Part shown: positions 25,587 through 36,468 of the stretch, one piece after another | How the letters are laid out: each line of letters opens with the position of its first letter | Numbering within the stretch: the stretch's first letter is position 1 | Source: Cyanidium caldarium | Lineage: Eukaryota; Rhodophyta; Bangiophyceae; Cyanidiales; Cyanidiaceae | DNA: 64,000 nucleotides | Direction: 5' to 3' | Assembly (NCBI GenBank): GCA_026184775.1 | Contig: JANCYW010000013.1 | Location: 186,001 to 250,000 of the forward strand | Notes under the pieces: generated by a model | Told to the model about the DNA's origin: nothing | What the model saw: the letters and a program-made list of their open reading frames with translations, nothing else | Databases searched by the model: none | Translations under genes and position numbers: made by a program

Positions 25587-27452
25587 TTACGACACGGCTG
25601 CGGTGTGCTCCGTGCGAGCGCGCTGCCGTTTTTCGTGGCGCTTGCGCGCAACCACGTGATGTGCGTCGCGGCTGCGCTTAAAGTGTGGATGTGTGGGATC
25701 AATAGCATACTCGTGCGATTCGTAAAGCGCCGCGAAGCGCGGATCGTCCGCCTCGAATCGACCGACGTGTGCCGCTGCCCCAGCGGCCGGCTGGTGGCGC
25801 TGGCGTTTGCGACGCTTGCGCCTGCCAATCTCTTCCCCACCGTTGGCCTCGACGTCATTACGCGCCTCCCTCTGGTGTCCCGACGACCGGACGGAGCGCC
25901 TCCTCGCGTCCCGCTCTTCGTCGCCGCTGCTGCTGCCGCCGCCGCCGGAGGATCCGGCATGGAATGCGGAGGCGTGAATCTCGGCAGCAATGCGATGCAG
26001 CGCATCCGGCGCGTTGGCGCGCGGACGTGCTGCAAGTGCCGCTCGCTCCCGCCTCGGGCTGGCCAATGATGGCGCCTCGGCGAAGAACGGGTCGTCGATG
26101 ACCGGAGTCGCCTCTGCATCCGAGCTCTGCTCGGTCTCGTGGTGCTCCTGCAGGCGCAACTTGCGCAAGCGCTTCTTTTCGCGCTTGCGCTCTCGTGCCC
26201 GTCGCAGCCGTGCCTCCCATGCGCTCTCGTTGTGCTGCTGTCCCCGCCGCTGGGCCGCATCCAAAATTTTGGCCCCCGCATCCACCAGAGAGGCATCATA
26301 GGTGTACTCGCGCTCGCCGCCGCCGTCATGACTGTCCGCATCACTGTCACCGAGACTGCCGCGCTCGTCCGCCTCTGTCTCGCGTCGCGGCTCCTGCCGC
26401 AGCAATTGCGCCTTGTATGCTCGGGCCCAGGCGTCGGCATCGTCGCCACGCTCCACCTCGTCCTCCGAGCAACTGGCAATGTACGCCCTAAAGTCGTCGT
26501 CCCGCAGCTCGTCCTCGGTGAAGCGTCGCCGGCGCAGTTTCTCGGCGCGCTTGCGGTCGTCGGCATCCCACGACAAGCGCACCACCGTATGCTGCAACGC
26601 CAGAGTGCTGAAGCGTTGCGGCTGGTGATGGGGCGGCACCTCCTCGGCTTGATCGTACGGTGCGCGCGTTTCAAAGTCGTGCATATCGTCCGGGATGAAA
26701 CGCAGATCGATGATGTTGGCGCTGTGCGCATACTCCAACCCGTCAAGCGCTTCGTAAAGCGCGCTCGCGGTGCTGCTGCCGTCACACTCGATGACAGCAA
26801 AGTGGTACAGCAACCGTTGCAGTTCGTACTGGCGGGCGCGTTCCATATACTGCGCCGCCAGCCGCTTTTGCTCCACCTCCGATTTGGGCAGCCCATCGTC
26901 CTCCTGCTCCTGCTCCCCATCCTCGGCTCCGTCGGTTGCGCTCCTCGGCACACCACGGTCGTCCCAAAGCGGTCCGTATCGACGCTCGGCCGGCAGTTTG
27001 CTCATGCCCAGCTCCGTCGGGTAGATGGTGACCCGTCTCACCTGACCGCCGGTGGGCGCCAACGACCGCATCAACAGTAGAATATCGACCGCCCTAAAGT
27101 TTTCCCAGTCAAAGTTCACCATAGCCAGCCGGCTCGTCGCTTGGCGAGACAGCGGCGCCACCGGCAGCCCAGAGGGCTGCGCATCCGTCGCCGACGACGT
27201 CTCGCTCCCGTCGTCGTCCTCGTGGTAGTCGGCATCGGACTCGAGCAGCTGCGCGTCGCCGAGATGGTTGCCACGAATGTCCACCGTGCCCGGGGCGGTG
27301 TCTCTCACCGGCACGTGGCCGTCGTCGAATCGCGCAAACCGCTCGTCCCCCGGCAGCGGCTCCGCCCGTGCCTCTCTCCGGTCCCGCAGTGCGGCCCGAA
27401 AAAGTGGGTTCATGTACGCACGCTCAAAGCGCGCGTCCGCCTCGCGAGCCAT
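25587..27452 (-). CDS. ESF1: Pre-rRNA processing protein ESF1
   Basis: 621 residues, ATG 27452. Nucleolar factor for 18S rRNA maturation in the small-subunit processome. Starts with the NPLFRAALRD type N-terminus, then SRLAMVNFDWENFRAVDILL (about residue 107) and VTIYPTELGMSKLPAER, the conserved ESF1 core. The C-terminal NUC153 motif is present as DDPRFAALYESHEYAIDPTHPHF (about 575), followed by a basic tail. Highly charged low-complexity linkers account for much of the middle. Length equals yeast Esf1 (628). Confidence 0.94.
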   Translation of the reverse strand: MAREADARFERAYMNPLFRAALRDRREARAEPLPGDERFARFDDGHVPVRDTAPGTVDIRGNHLGDAQLLESDADYHEDDDGSETSSATDAQPSGLPVAPLSRQATSRLAMVNFDWENFRAVDILLLMRSLAPTGGQVRRVTIYPTELGMSKLPAERRYGPLWDDRGVPRSATDGAEDGEQEQEDDGLPKSEVEQKRLAAQYMERARQYELQRLLYHFAVIECDGSSTASALYEALDGLEYAHSANIIDLRFIPDDMHDFETRAPYDQAEEVPPHHQPQRFSTLALQHTVVRLSWDADDRKRAEKLRRRRFTEDELRDDDFRAYIASCSEDEVERGDDADAWARAYKAQLLRQEPRRETEADERGSLGDSDADSHDGGGEREYTYDASLVDAGAKILDAAQRRGQQHNESAWEARLRRARERKREKKRLRKLRLQEHHETEQSSDAEATPVIDDPFFAEAPSLASPRRERAALAARPRANAPDALHRIAAEIHASAFHAGSSGGGGSSSGDEERDARRRSVRSSGHQREARNDVEANGGEEIGRRKRRKRQRHQPAAGAAAHVGRFEADDPRFAALYESHEYAIDPTHPHFKRSRDAHHVVARKRHEKRQRARTEHTAAVS

Positions 27453-27881
27453 CTCTTCACGTCTTCAGAGCGGCAGTGCTGGTCGGGGTGGTCGGATCGG
27501 CGTTGAGAGTCGGCACGTAACCTTTCGGGCGCCGAGCGCGGAAATGGGCTGCGTCGAACGTTTGCGAAAAACCACGGATGGGGGGCAGCACCGCAGAGCG
27601 GTACACAACGAGAGGCGAACAGCGGGATATGCTCGAGAGCGCCGCTTGAAGTAGGTCGTTGGGTCATGCGAATAGAGCATCGACGTTTACGTGGAGCGCG
27701 GCGCCACCAGGCAACTCCTGCCGAGACGTCGACATGGCGCGTTGCTTGCGATACCACGACAGGTTATCCCACGGCATGCGGGTGCTGACGGACTTGCTTG
27801 CCGGCCACGGAATCGGGTATCCTGCTGACTCGCTGCGGCGACACCGCTACGCCCCACTGCCTTCGTCGCAACGGCAGATTG
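27453..27881. other. Intergenic, no gene seen
   Basis: 429 bases between ESF1 and uL29m, both on the minus strand. Presumably the ESF1 promoter. No recognisable gene. Confidence 0.45.
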
Positions 27882-28466
27882 CTACTTCACGGAGGCTTCC
27901 GCGGGTGTCGTGGCGGCCATTTTCCGGGCAGCACGTGCGTGCGCCCGCGCTCGAGTTCGTTCGCCGACCACCGTCTTGAGGCGAGCCATGCTCTTTTTCA
28001 GCTTCCACAAGTCGCTCGATCCGGCCCAGTGCACGTTGTTCGAGCGACAAAAGTCGCGCTCGCTGTGCAACGCGTTGCGCGCTCGCAGCATCACCACCCA
28101 CAGCCGCTGCAGATCGTCAAACGACTTTTCTCGCAGCTCCGACGCCTTCCACGGCCGCGCGTTGGTGCTCGGTCGCAAGCCCTTGCCGACGGCCTCTACA
28201 GCCGCAGCCGGGCCGCCAAACGTGGAGACGGCAAAGCTGTGCAGCAGCGTCTTGCTCGGCGGGTCACTCTCGCCCGAAAACGCCCGTCGCATCGACGGGA
28301 AGCGCGCGCTCCCGGTCGGCCGCGACGAGATGATGGCGGCCAATGGCGAGCCGCTGCGCTGGCCGCCAGAGGATGACGCCGAAATTGCCCTTGCAGCACC
28401 GCCCCCATTCCACAGAATGGATCGCGCCTTTCGCCACAAACAGCCTGGCCGCACGGCCAGCGCCAT
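27882..28466 (-). CDS. MRPL47: Mitochondrial ribosomal protein uL29m (MRPL47 family)
   Basis: 194 residues from ATG 28466, which opens the Arg-rich, acid-free presequence MALAVRPGCLWRKARSILW; in-frame ATGs at 28619 and 28640 would add up to 58 low-complexity residues. The core GRPWKASELREKSFDDL preceding QRLWVVMLRARNALHSERD and the WKLKKSMARLKTVVGER helix match the MRPL47/uL29m family, which binds near the tunnel exit of the mitochondrial large subunit. The C-terminus is basic. Identification is good, start uncertain. Confidence 0.85.
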   Translation of the reverse strand: MALAVRPGCLWRKARSILWNGGGAARAISASSSGGQRSGSPLAAIISSRPTGSARFPSMRRAFSGESDPPSKTLLHSFAVSTFGGPAAAVEAVGKGLRPSTNARPWKASELREKSFDDLQRLWVVMLRARNALHSERDFCRSNNVHWAGSSDLWKLKKSMARLKTVVGERTRARAHARAARKMAATTPAEASVK

Positions 28467-28640
28467 GCTGCCAAGCGCAGCCGCGACAGACGGCTGAATT
28501 GTTGCGGCCGAACGGAGCGCGCTCGTGGCGGTGGTGAGAGAGTCCGAACCGGTGTTCGTCTCAGGCGATGGTTCGTGTGCGCAAGGTGTGCCAGGAGGGA
28601 TATTCGTGCCAGCTTGCATCCAAGGAGTGGTTGCGAGCAT

Positions 28641-29044
28641 AAAAAACCAATGCACGGAGGTCTTCTGGGTGCATTATAGGCGCTGCAATGCGGCCCTCTC
28701 CGCGCATACCTTCAAGACGCAATACGCGCCAGCCACTCGGGCTGCACCAGCCCGCACGCTCATCCCATGCGCCTCCCCTTTCGATGCACACCTGGCATGC
28801 TCGGCATCGTCCCGGTTTGACTGTCCGGGAGGGTTGCGCGTGCCGCGTTCCAAAACACAGGACCGAGGGAACCCGCACTTTGGAGTGCTGGGGAGTGCGT
28901 GTGCCCGAGCACGTCATCGGCACAGCGACGAGCCATAGTATGGTATAACGCACTGCGCACCACAAAAATACAGGCGCTATGGCAAGTGCGGGCTGATCGC
29001 CGCCCGGCGCCACTGCTGACGCCTCTGTTGCGCACCGTGCGGCC
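28641..29044. other. Divergent intergenic region, no gene seen
   Basis: About 400 bases between uL29m and the next plus-strand gene. No supported gene. Confidence 0.45.
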
Positions 29045-31429
29045 ATGCGCTTGCACACGCGGCTGCGCTGGGGAGCTGCGAGGTGCGCGACCACCACCTC
29101 GGGGGAGGGAGCAGGACTCGACGCGTGGCAACGATCGACGTCTCATGACGCAGGAGGATTGGAGGAGACGCCAGAGAAACCACTTCGTGACATAGAGTCG
29201 CAGCCACCAACTGGATTTCACGGGCGCCTGTTGCCGCCCAGCTGGGAGCATATGCTATTGCACGAGCTGACGAACACCGAGGCGGTGGCAGCGCACGCTC
29301 TGGCGGCACTCAACGCGGGATACCAGCTGCCTGCTAGCATCTATCGACGACTGATTGGACAGGTGCTCTTGGCGGCGTCGCGAGAAGCAGCGCACCGTGG
29401 CGCTATGCGCTGGGCGGACATTGTAGGGCGTTCGCCGGCGCCGGTGCTGCCGCAATCGTCTCCGCCTCCGGGCTCGCAATCTTGCGCTCGCCAACTGACG
29501 TTGGACGCCATGCTCGGAGGCGATGCGTATGTCGGCCGCGGCGCTGCTGCTGCTGCTGCTCGCTCCGTGACCGCCTGCCGGCGTGCATCGGTGGGTGGTG
29601 CAAACACACCATCCGTGGCCCCGCTGGCAGTGCTGACTTTTCTGGGCATCCCGCCCGAATTGCTTGGCCTGCAATCCACGACCGAGGCGGTGGCAGACGC
29701 AGCACGAGAAGCGCCATGGATGCACGGGAGTGTGGTGTTCTCGGTGTTGCGCTCGTCACTGCGCATTCTTTCGCGGGAAGAGGGTCTGCTGGATCACCAG
29801 TGCGCCTTGCAGATGTACTTGGACGTTGCCGCCGTGGACGTGCAACACGGGCTGGAGGGATGGGTTTCCGACGCGAACTTGCCAGATATGTACCGCCACG
29901 AGAATGGCGAGGCGGCCGATGGCACCGGGGCCGCTAACAGAGCCGGAACCGGCGTGCCCGAGGAACACCACCGCTCGTCGTCTGCGGCGATCAGGTGGCC
30001 GCTTCTCGAGGCGCCGCCTGTTGCAGAAGCCGCGGCACCGAACAGCGTTTCCCTGCCGATGCAAGTGGCCGACATGCTTCTGGCGGAGGAGCTACCGCGA
30101 CCGACGCCCCATGTGGAAACTCGAGCGTCGGCATACAACGTGGAGCCGGCGGTCGTCTCCTGGGCGGAGTCGCTGGGCACTGAGCGCATTCGGGATAACG
30201 TGTGTTGCTTTTTGGATGCATTGTTGGAGGTGATCACGTCGGTCGCGGAATTTCGGTCGCCTCCCATCAAGCCGAATTCGGTAGCGATGCCAGGCGCGCT
30301 CCTGTCCGATGCCCTGGAGCACGCCACCGTGTGCGCGAACAACCGGCATGCGCGGACGGCGCTGGGGCGCGCGATGATCGAGTCGCTGGTGCGGTGTGTT
30401 AGCGTTTGCGCGTTGGCGTCGACGACGGTGTCGTCGTCGGGCCGCGGCAACGGCGAACTACAAAGTGCCCGGATGGCAGCGCACCGCCATCACGGACACC
30501 GGGCAACGACCGTGTTAGCGGCAGGGCCCGGTGTCTGCGATTGTGCCCGATGGAGCGACTTGGTGCCCGACATCCGCATCTGCTACTCGGAGGCGTGCGT
30601 CGCTCGGCTGGCGGTGTTCACCCGTTTGCTGAGCTGGTACTCGTATGCGCTGACCTCGACGGGACGAGTGCCCGGCGATGTGGCCGGGGAGGGCCACGCG
30701 TTTCGCATCCGCGTCGCCGAGGCATTCGTCGGACGCATTGCCGTGTTGCCGTGGCGACAGTTGCCGTCGGCGAGTGAAAGCGGGTTGGGGCAATCTTTCA
30801 ATCGGCAACGGCCGCCTGCAGATGCGTCGTTGCCGCCGGCGAGTTTCCTGGCGACCTTTTTAGCGCTGCTCGAGGATCCACTGCTGAAGGTGGCGATTTG
30901 CGACCAGTGTCTGGATGCGGGCTTTTCGGCGGAGCTGGTCGGCAACGGCGCCGCCCAGTGGAACGGTGCGCCGCTGAGCCTCCCCAAGCTGGCACGGTTC
31001 ACGGCACGTCTGCGGCCGCGTCTGACATCTCAAACGAATGTGCCAGCGAGGCGAGCGGCACGCCCGCGCAGAGGTCGAAAACGCAAAATGGGCAGCGAGC
31101 CGATGGATCTAGAAGTCGCGGCGACTGCGGCTGCGCGAGAGGAGAGCGCCTTGCTCGGCGACGCCTCCTCGTTGGCACTGTTATTTGCTCACCTCTGCGA
31201 TGCGGTGTTGCAGAGCGAGCGCCTACTGCAGCAGCTGGCCACTTCGGTGGATGCCCAGCTGTTGCAAGCGTTGCGCGATAACTCTGCCGACCTGCTGAAC
31301 GCGCTGAGCGCTGCCGATTCCGCCACGGCGCCCTCGCCATGGCTGTCGATTCTTCAGTCGGCGCAGACGTCGCTGTGCGATCGCCTGGATCAACCTCTGT
31401 CTAGCCAGAAGGTGCGGAGAGAAGAGTAA
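29045..31429 (+). CDS. Uncharacterised 794-residue helical protein
   Basis: Uninterrupted frame from ATG 29045. I do not recognise the family. The protein is mostly predicted helix with alternating conserved-looking blocks (LLPPSWEHMLLHELTNTEAV near residue 65; VAPLAVLTFLGIPPELLGLQ near 200; LLDHQCALQMYLDVAAVDVQ near 255; FLATFLALLEDPLLKVAICD near 610) separated by Ser/Pro/Ala-rich linkers. A basic cluster RRAARPRRGRKRKM (about residue 690) looks like a nuclear localisation signal. The N-terminus is rich in Arg and Thr/Ser and could alternatively target an organelle. Perhaps a diverged subunit of a large nuclear complex; that is a guess. Confidence 0.65.
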   Translation: MRLHTRLRWGAARCATTTSGEGAGLDAWQRSTSHDAGGLEETPEKPLRDIESQPPTGFHGRLLPPSWEHMLLHELTNTEAVAAHALAALNAGYQLPASIYRRLIGQVLLAASREAAHRGAMRWADIVGRSPAPVLPQSSPPPGSQSCARQLTLDAMLGGDAYVGRGAAAAAARSVTACRRASVGGANTPSVAPLAVLTFLGIPPELLGLQSTTEAVADAAREAPWMHGSVVFSVLRSSLRILSREEGLLDHQCALQMYLDVAAVDVQHGLEGWVSDANLPDMYRHENGEAADGTGAANRAGTGVPEEHHRSSSAAIRWPLLEAPPVAEAAAPNSVSLPMQVADMLLAEELPRPTPHVETRASAYNVEPAVVSWAESLGTERIRDNVCCFLDALLEVITSVAEFRSPPIKPNSVAMPGALLSDALEHATVCANNRHARTALGRAMIESLVRCVSVCALASTTVSSSGRGNGELQSARMAAHRHHGHRATTVLAAGPGVCDCARWSDLVPDIRICYSEACVARLAVFTRLLSWYSYALTSTGRVPGDVAGEGHAFRIRVAEAFVGRIAVLPWRQLPSASESGLGQSFNRQRPPADASLPPASFLATFLALLEDPLLKVAICDQCLDAGFSAELVGNGAAQWNGAPLSLPKLARFTARLRPRLTSQTNVPARRAARPRRGRKRKMGSEPMDLEVAATAAAREESALLGDASSLALLFAHLCDAVLQSERLLQQLATSVDAQLLQALRDNSADLLNALSAADSATAPSPWLSILQSAQTSLCDRLDQPLSSQKVRREE

Positions 31430-31695
31430 ACTTGGGCGCTGCGAAGCCTGCTTTCCCGCATGGCCCAACTCGCTCACTTCGTTGCCCTGGAAGACACTCG
31501 GCAGTGGTCGGCCCGGCCAAGCAGTCGGCGACGACCCGTGTCCGGAGCATCGACGCAAAGCGGCGGAATTCGACATCTCGCTCGCTTTCGGTTGGCCGCC
31601 ACGAGGCACGGGCCAACCCGGAGCGGGCTGATCGAGAGCTCGCGTGCCTCTTTTGGGTGTTTCGCACCCGTACCTGTATAGAAGTTTATTCGGGG

Positions 31696-32028
31696 ATGCG
31701 CTGTACGGCGGACTGGTTGCGGTGGGGGCGGTTCGTGAGAGGCGGCGCCACCCCGAAAAGTCCGGGCAGCGGGCGCCCGCTGAGCTCGCAGACGTCAGCG
31801 GGCAAGTTGCCCTTCTCGGAAGGGCCGTTGCTGGATCGGCAACTGGTGCAGGGGGTGATCCGCAACCGGCAAGGTCGGGAACGGTTACAGTTTGCTGGTG
31901 ACGTGGTCATCCTGGTCTTGTCCGCGGCATTCGTGACCAAGATTGTGAGCGACATTGCACGCGGCAAGCCGGATGGCGCCGGAGGCGCGACGACTCGAAC
32001 CGCCGATGCAGCCGCTAAAGAGCGCTAG
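31696..32028 (+). CDS. Small single-span membrane protein, unknown
   Basis: 110 residues from ATG 31696. N-terminus MRCTADWLRWGRFVRGG is basic and amphipathic like an organelle presequence; residues about 64-85 (FAGDVVILVLSAAFVTKIV) form a single membrane span; the tail is charged. No family recognised. Size and layout resemble accessory subunits of organelle inner-membrane complexes, but this is inference. The frame is open further upstream without any support. Confidence 0.5.
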   Translation: MRCTADWLRWGRFVRGGATPKSPGSGRPLSSQTSAGKLPFSEGPLLDRQLVQGVIRNRQGRERLQFAGDVVILVLSAAFVTKIVSDIARGKPDGAGGATTRTADAAAKER

Positions 32029-32122
32029 AGAGTCGGGCCAGGGAGACGGCGTGCGAGCTGAGGATGCGGACGGGGACCACCTCTCACACGACCGCCAGCC
32101 ACTCCTCAGTCCGCGTAAAACT

Positions 32123-32704
32123 TTACTGCTGTACGCCATACTTGTAACTCACCAGCTCTTCCACCAACTCCGGCGTCGGCTGTACGCCGTGCTTTTTCAG
32201 GATGCTCCCGATGACCGACCGGTTGTCCGCCAACTGCTCGGCGCTGGGTGCAACTTGACGCGACAGCTTGGACGACAGCCGCTTCAGCATCAACTCATCC
32301 TCCTTGCTGAAGTACATATTCTCCTGGGACGTCTGACGGTCCTGCCAGGTGCGGCCCATAGCGCCGGCGGCGATGCGGCCCTCGTCGCTGACCCCGCTCA
32401 GGCAACGCCCCTGCCCGCGGCGCTCTGCTCCCATCACCGGCGCCCACTGCAGCCGCCGCCGGAGCGGCCGCACCACACCCATCACCCGGCTCAACGAGCG
32501 CATGAATGCCCAAGCCTCCCGCGAGTCCTGCACTGCACCGAAAAGTTGTTTCGCCGCCGGCTCGCCCGTTATGCTCCGTCGCCAGCTTCTCGCGGTGCCG
32601 CTGCGCCCGGTGCGCCCGAAACCGCTTCCGGATTCGGCGCCGCGCATGGACCGGTAGAGCACACTCCGGAGTCGGCCGGGCGGATTCACTTGAGTAGGTT
32701 GCAT
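32123..32704 (-). CDS. Candidate mitochondrial ATPase inhibitor (IF1-like)
   Basis: 193 residues from ATG 32704; an in-frame ATG at 32647 gives 174. The N-terminus (QVNPPGRLRSVLYRSMRG) is an acid-free, Arg-rich presequence. About residues 110-145 read GRTWQDRQTSQENMYFSKED then ELMLKRLSSKL, which follows the IF1 pattern of Gly, Arg, acidic/Asn-Tyr-Phe, then a Leu-spaced helix that enters the F1 catalytic interface. After this comes an extra conserved-looking C-terminal segment (SVIGSILKKHGVQPTPELVEELVSYKYG) not found in animal IF1. Divergent from the dehydrogenase gene with 33 bp between start codons. The long minus-strand open frame continuing through that gene is a shadow. Confidence 0.55.
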   Translation of the reverse strand: MQPTQVNPPGRLRSVLYRSMRGAESGSGFGRTGRSGTARSWRRSITGEPAAKQLFGAVQDSREAWAFMRSLSRVMGVVRPLRRRLQWAPVMGAERRGQGRCLSGVSDEGRIAAGAMGRTWQDRQTSQENMYFSKEDELMLKRLSSKLSRQVAPSAEQLADNRSVIGSILKKHGVQPTPELVEELVSYKYGVQQ

Positions 32705-32710
32705 CAATAG

Positions 32711-33877
<1,167 letters not shown>

Positions 33878-34099
33878 GTGGCAAGCGCAGGCACAGGGCG
33901 CACGAGTTACGAACACGGGTAACGCAGTGGAAAGAAAAGAGGGCGGTAGTGTGGACAGGCAATTCGGTGGGCGCGATGCCCTCTGAAAGGGGGTTGGCGA
34001 GCTTTCGCCCGCACGGAAGTCATCGGGCATACTGGGTGTTTCCACGCTTCGCGCCGGCTTTGTCCGCGGAGACGCCATTCCCGCGGCCGTGGCCACGTC

Positions 34100-36238
34100 T
34101 CAACTGTCCATCTCACGCGTCTGGTCGACGAGTACATGGGCGTGCGACGTTCGCAGCGCAAACTGTAGCGCCTCGTAGCGCGCGGCGTCGCGGCGACTCA
34201 CTGAGGGCGACACTTTTTGCAGCGCCGTCTGAAAATGGCTCATGCGCACACAGTCGCTATCGGCGCGCATCGCCTGCATGGCCGCCTCGCGCACCAGAGA
34301 CGCTATGTCGGCGCCGGAGAAACCCGGCGTTTGCGCGGCGATGCCGAGCACGTTCACATCCGTGCCGTGCGGCATGCCGCGCATGGCGGTGCGCAGGATC
34401 GCTTGCCGGCCCGCTTCTGAGGGCAGCGCCACGTACAGCAGCTTGTCGAATCGGCCGGGTCGCAACATGGCCGAGTCGATCAGGTCGGGCCGGTTGGTGG
34501 CGGCCACCACAAACACGTGGCGACGCGCATCCATACCGTCCAGTTCGGTCAGCAGCTGATTCACCACGCGCTCGCTGGCGCCCGTATGACCGACATCGTC
34601 CGCGCTGCCGTCGTCGTGGCCGCCGTGAAAGTTTCCCAGGGCGCGGCGCGGCGCCAGCGCATCCAGCTCGTCGAAGAAGATCACGCACGGAGCGCTGGAG
34701 CGCGCGCGCTGGAACAGTCGCCGCACCGCCCGCTCGCTCTCGCCCACGTACTTGTTGAGCAATTCGGGACCTTTGATGGAGATAAAGTTGGCGCCGCTCT
34801 CATTGGCCACCGCTTTGGCCAGCAGCGTCTTGCCGCATCCCGGCGGGCCGTACAGCAAAACTCCGGCGGGCGCGTGCAAGCCGAACTTGGCAAAGCGCTC
34901 CGGTTCGCGAATCGGCTCGGTGATGGTCATCATCAGCTCGTCTTTGAGGTCGTCCAGCGCGCCCACATCGGCCCAGGTGACGTCGGGCACCGTGGAGAAG
35001 CCCTCGCGCAGCGCCGATGGTTGCACGCGCGACAACGCCGCCACGAAATCGTCCATGGTGATGCTGAGGGCGTGCAACTGCTCGGCGCCCAGGGGCTGCG
35101 CCACGGAAAGTGGCGTCGGCGACGTCGACAACAGGTCGCGACCAATACGCCCGACCGCCACCGCAGCCGACTCCATGGTGAGCGCTGCCAAGTCGGCACC
35201 GACGTACCCGGCGGTCCGCTTGGCCAGGCTCTGAAAATCAAACGCGCCGTCCAAGCGCAACCGACGGGACAATGTCCGCAGGATGTGCAAGCGCGCCTCC
35301 TCATCCGGCGCCCCGAGTTCGATTTCGCGATCAAAGCGCCCTGCTCGGCGTAGCGCCGAGTCCAGCGCCTCGGGGCGATTGGTGGCCCCGATGACGATCA
35401 CCGGCCGCATCTCGGTGTTGTGCAACGACAACGAGTCCATGCAGGTCAGCAGCTGCGCCACGATGCGGTGCAGCATCTCCCGAGCTGATGACTCACGCTT
35501 GGCCGTGATGGCGTCGATCTCGTCGATGAAAACGAGGCAAGGCGCTGCAGTGCAGGCCTCCTGAAACAGCTGCCGTAGACGACGCTCGGACTCGCCCGAG
35601 ACGCCCGCAATCATCTCGGGTGCGGCTACCCGAAAGAACGGCACATCCAGCTCGCCGGCTATGGCATTCGCCAAGAGCGTCTTGCCGCAACCAGGCGGTC
35701 CGTGCAACAGGATGCCGCGCGGCGGGTCCACCCCCAGATGCGTAAACAGCTCCACATGCATCAGCGGCAACTCCACAAGCTCACGCACCACTCGCAACAC
35801 GGACGCGGCGCCGCCAATGTCCGCATATCGCTGTGGCGGCCGCAACACCCGAAACGACACCCGCTCCTCCCCCAACGCCACTGAAGCGCTGCGCGACCGC
35901 CCGCGCGACTCCACCCGCGGCCGCTTCGGCGCGTTGTTGACCGCGGCCGTCTGCTCGCCCCGCCCCAAACTCTTTCCAGGAGACGCACTCTCCACCGCCT
36001 TACCCTCCTCCACATCTGCCGCACCACCGCCCTCTGTGGACTGCATCCGCGCCGATGCCGCCGCCATAGCCTGCCGCGCCGCCAGCGCCTTGGACGGCCG
36101 CGGCAGCCGCGCAAACTGCGGGAAACTGGCACTCAGTCGCGCCGCCACCTCCTCCACATCGCAGCTGCCGTCAATGACGCCGTCCTGCATCCATGTATGT
36201 AGCCGCGCCACGAGTCGCCGGTCGCGGCACCACGCCAT
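34100..36238 (-). CDS. NVL: NVL/RIX7-type double AAA ATPase
   Basis: 712 residues from ATG 36238; the frame extends to 36445 but only to TTG through the promoter repeat. CDC48-related remodeller that releases assembly factors from pre-60S ribosomes in the nucleolus. N-terminal helical bundle [14 protein letters not shown] matches NVL2/Rix7. D1 has Walker A GPPGCGKT (about residue 180) and Walker B VFIDEID; D2 has GPPGCGKT (about 460), IFFDELD and the [22 protein letters not shown] block typical of Rix7/NVL. A basic stretch between (about 120-130) may be a nuclear signal. Human NVL is 856 residues; the difference lies in the linker. CDC48/p97 proper is excluded by the missing N domain. Confidence 0.9.
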   Translation of the reverse strand: MAWCRDRRLVARLHTWMQDGVIDGSCDVEEVAARLSASFPQFARLPRPSKALAARQAMAAASARMQSTEGGGAADVEEGKAVESASPGKSLGRGEQTAAVNNAPKRPRVESRGRSRSASVALGEERVSFRVLRPPQRYADIGGAASVLRVVRELVELPLMHVELFTHLGVDPPRGILLHGPPGCGKTLLANAIAGELDVPFFRVAAPEMIAGVSGESERRLRQLFQEACTAAPCLVFIDEIDAITAKRESSAREMLHRIVAQLLTCMDSLSLHNTEMRPVIVIGATNRPEALDSALRRAGRFDREIELGAPDEEARLHILRTLSRRLRLDGAFDFQSLAKRTAGYVGADLAALTMESAAVAVGRIGRDLLSTSPTPLSVAQPLGAEQLHALSITMDDFVAALSRVQPSALREGFSTVPDVTWADVGALDDLKDELMMTITEPIREPERFAKFGLHAPAGVLLYGPPGCGKTLLAKAVANESGANFISIKGPELLNKYVGESERAVRRLFQRARSSAPCVIFFDELDALAPRRALGNFHGGHDDGSADDVGHTGASERVVNQLLTELDGMDARRHVFVVAATNRPDLIDSAMLRPGRFDKLLYVALPSEAGRQAILRTAMRGMPHGTDVNVLGIAAQTPGFSGADIASLVREAAMQAMRADSDCVRMSHFQTALQKVSPSVSRRDAARYEALQFALRTSHAHVLVDQTREMDS

Positions 36239-36345
36239 CGCCTCGGCCGAGCGCCGCGCGCGCCACACTTTCGGGCAACGCGCCCGAGCGTGACCGCGCT
36301 CGCGGCGTTCCACGCGGCGGTGACGAATTTGCGCGCGAACGGCGC

Positions 36346-36388
36346 TCGGATCGGATCGGATCGGATCGGATCGGTCGGGTCGGTCGGG
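36346..36388. repeat. (TCGGA)n pentanucleotide repeat
   Basis: Five perfect TCGGA units followed by degenerate TCGGT/CGGG units, between the start codons of NVL and the FANCD2 homologue. Confidence 0.9.
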
Positions 36389-36468
36389 GACGACCGGAAA
36401 GCACCGCCAGGAGAGGCTGGCCTGCGGCGCGCGAAACGTAGCCAAGTGGCGGTGAAAGCGTGATACCG

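Noticed and set aside
31980-32015. tRNA T-loop-like GACTCGAACC
   Set aside because: No matching T-stem, acceptor stem or anticodon arm around it; it lies in the tail of a small coding frame.
36239-36445. N-terminal extension of NVL
   Set aside because: Begins only at TTG and runs through the TCGGA repeat; the ATG at 36238 opens directly into the conserved N-terminal helix.
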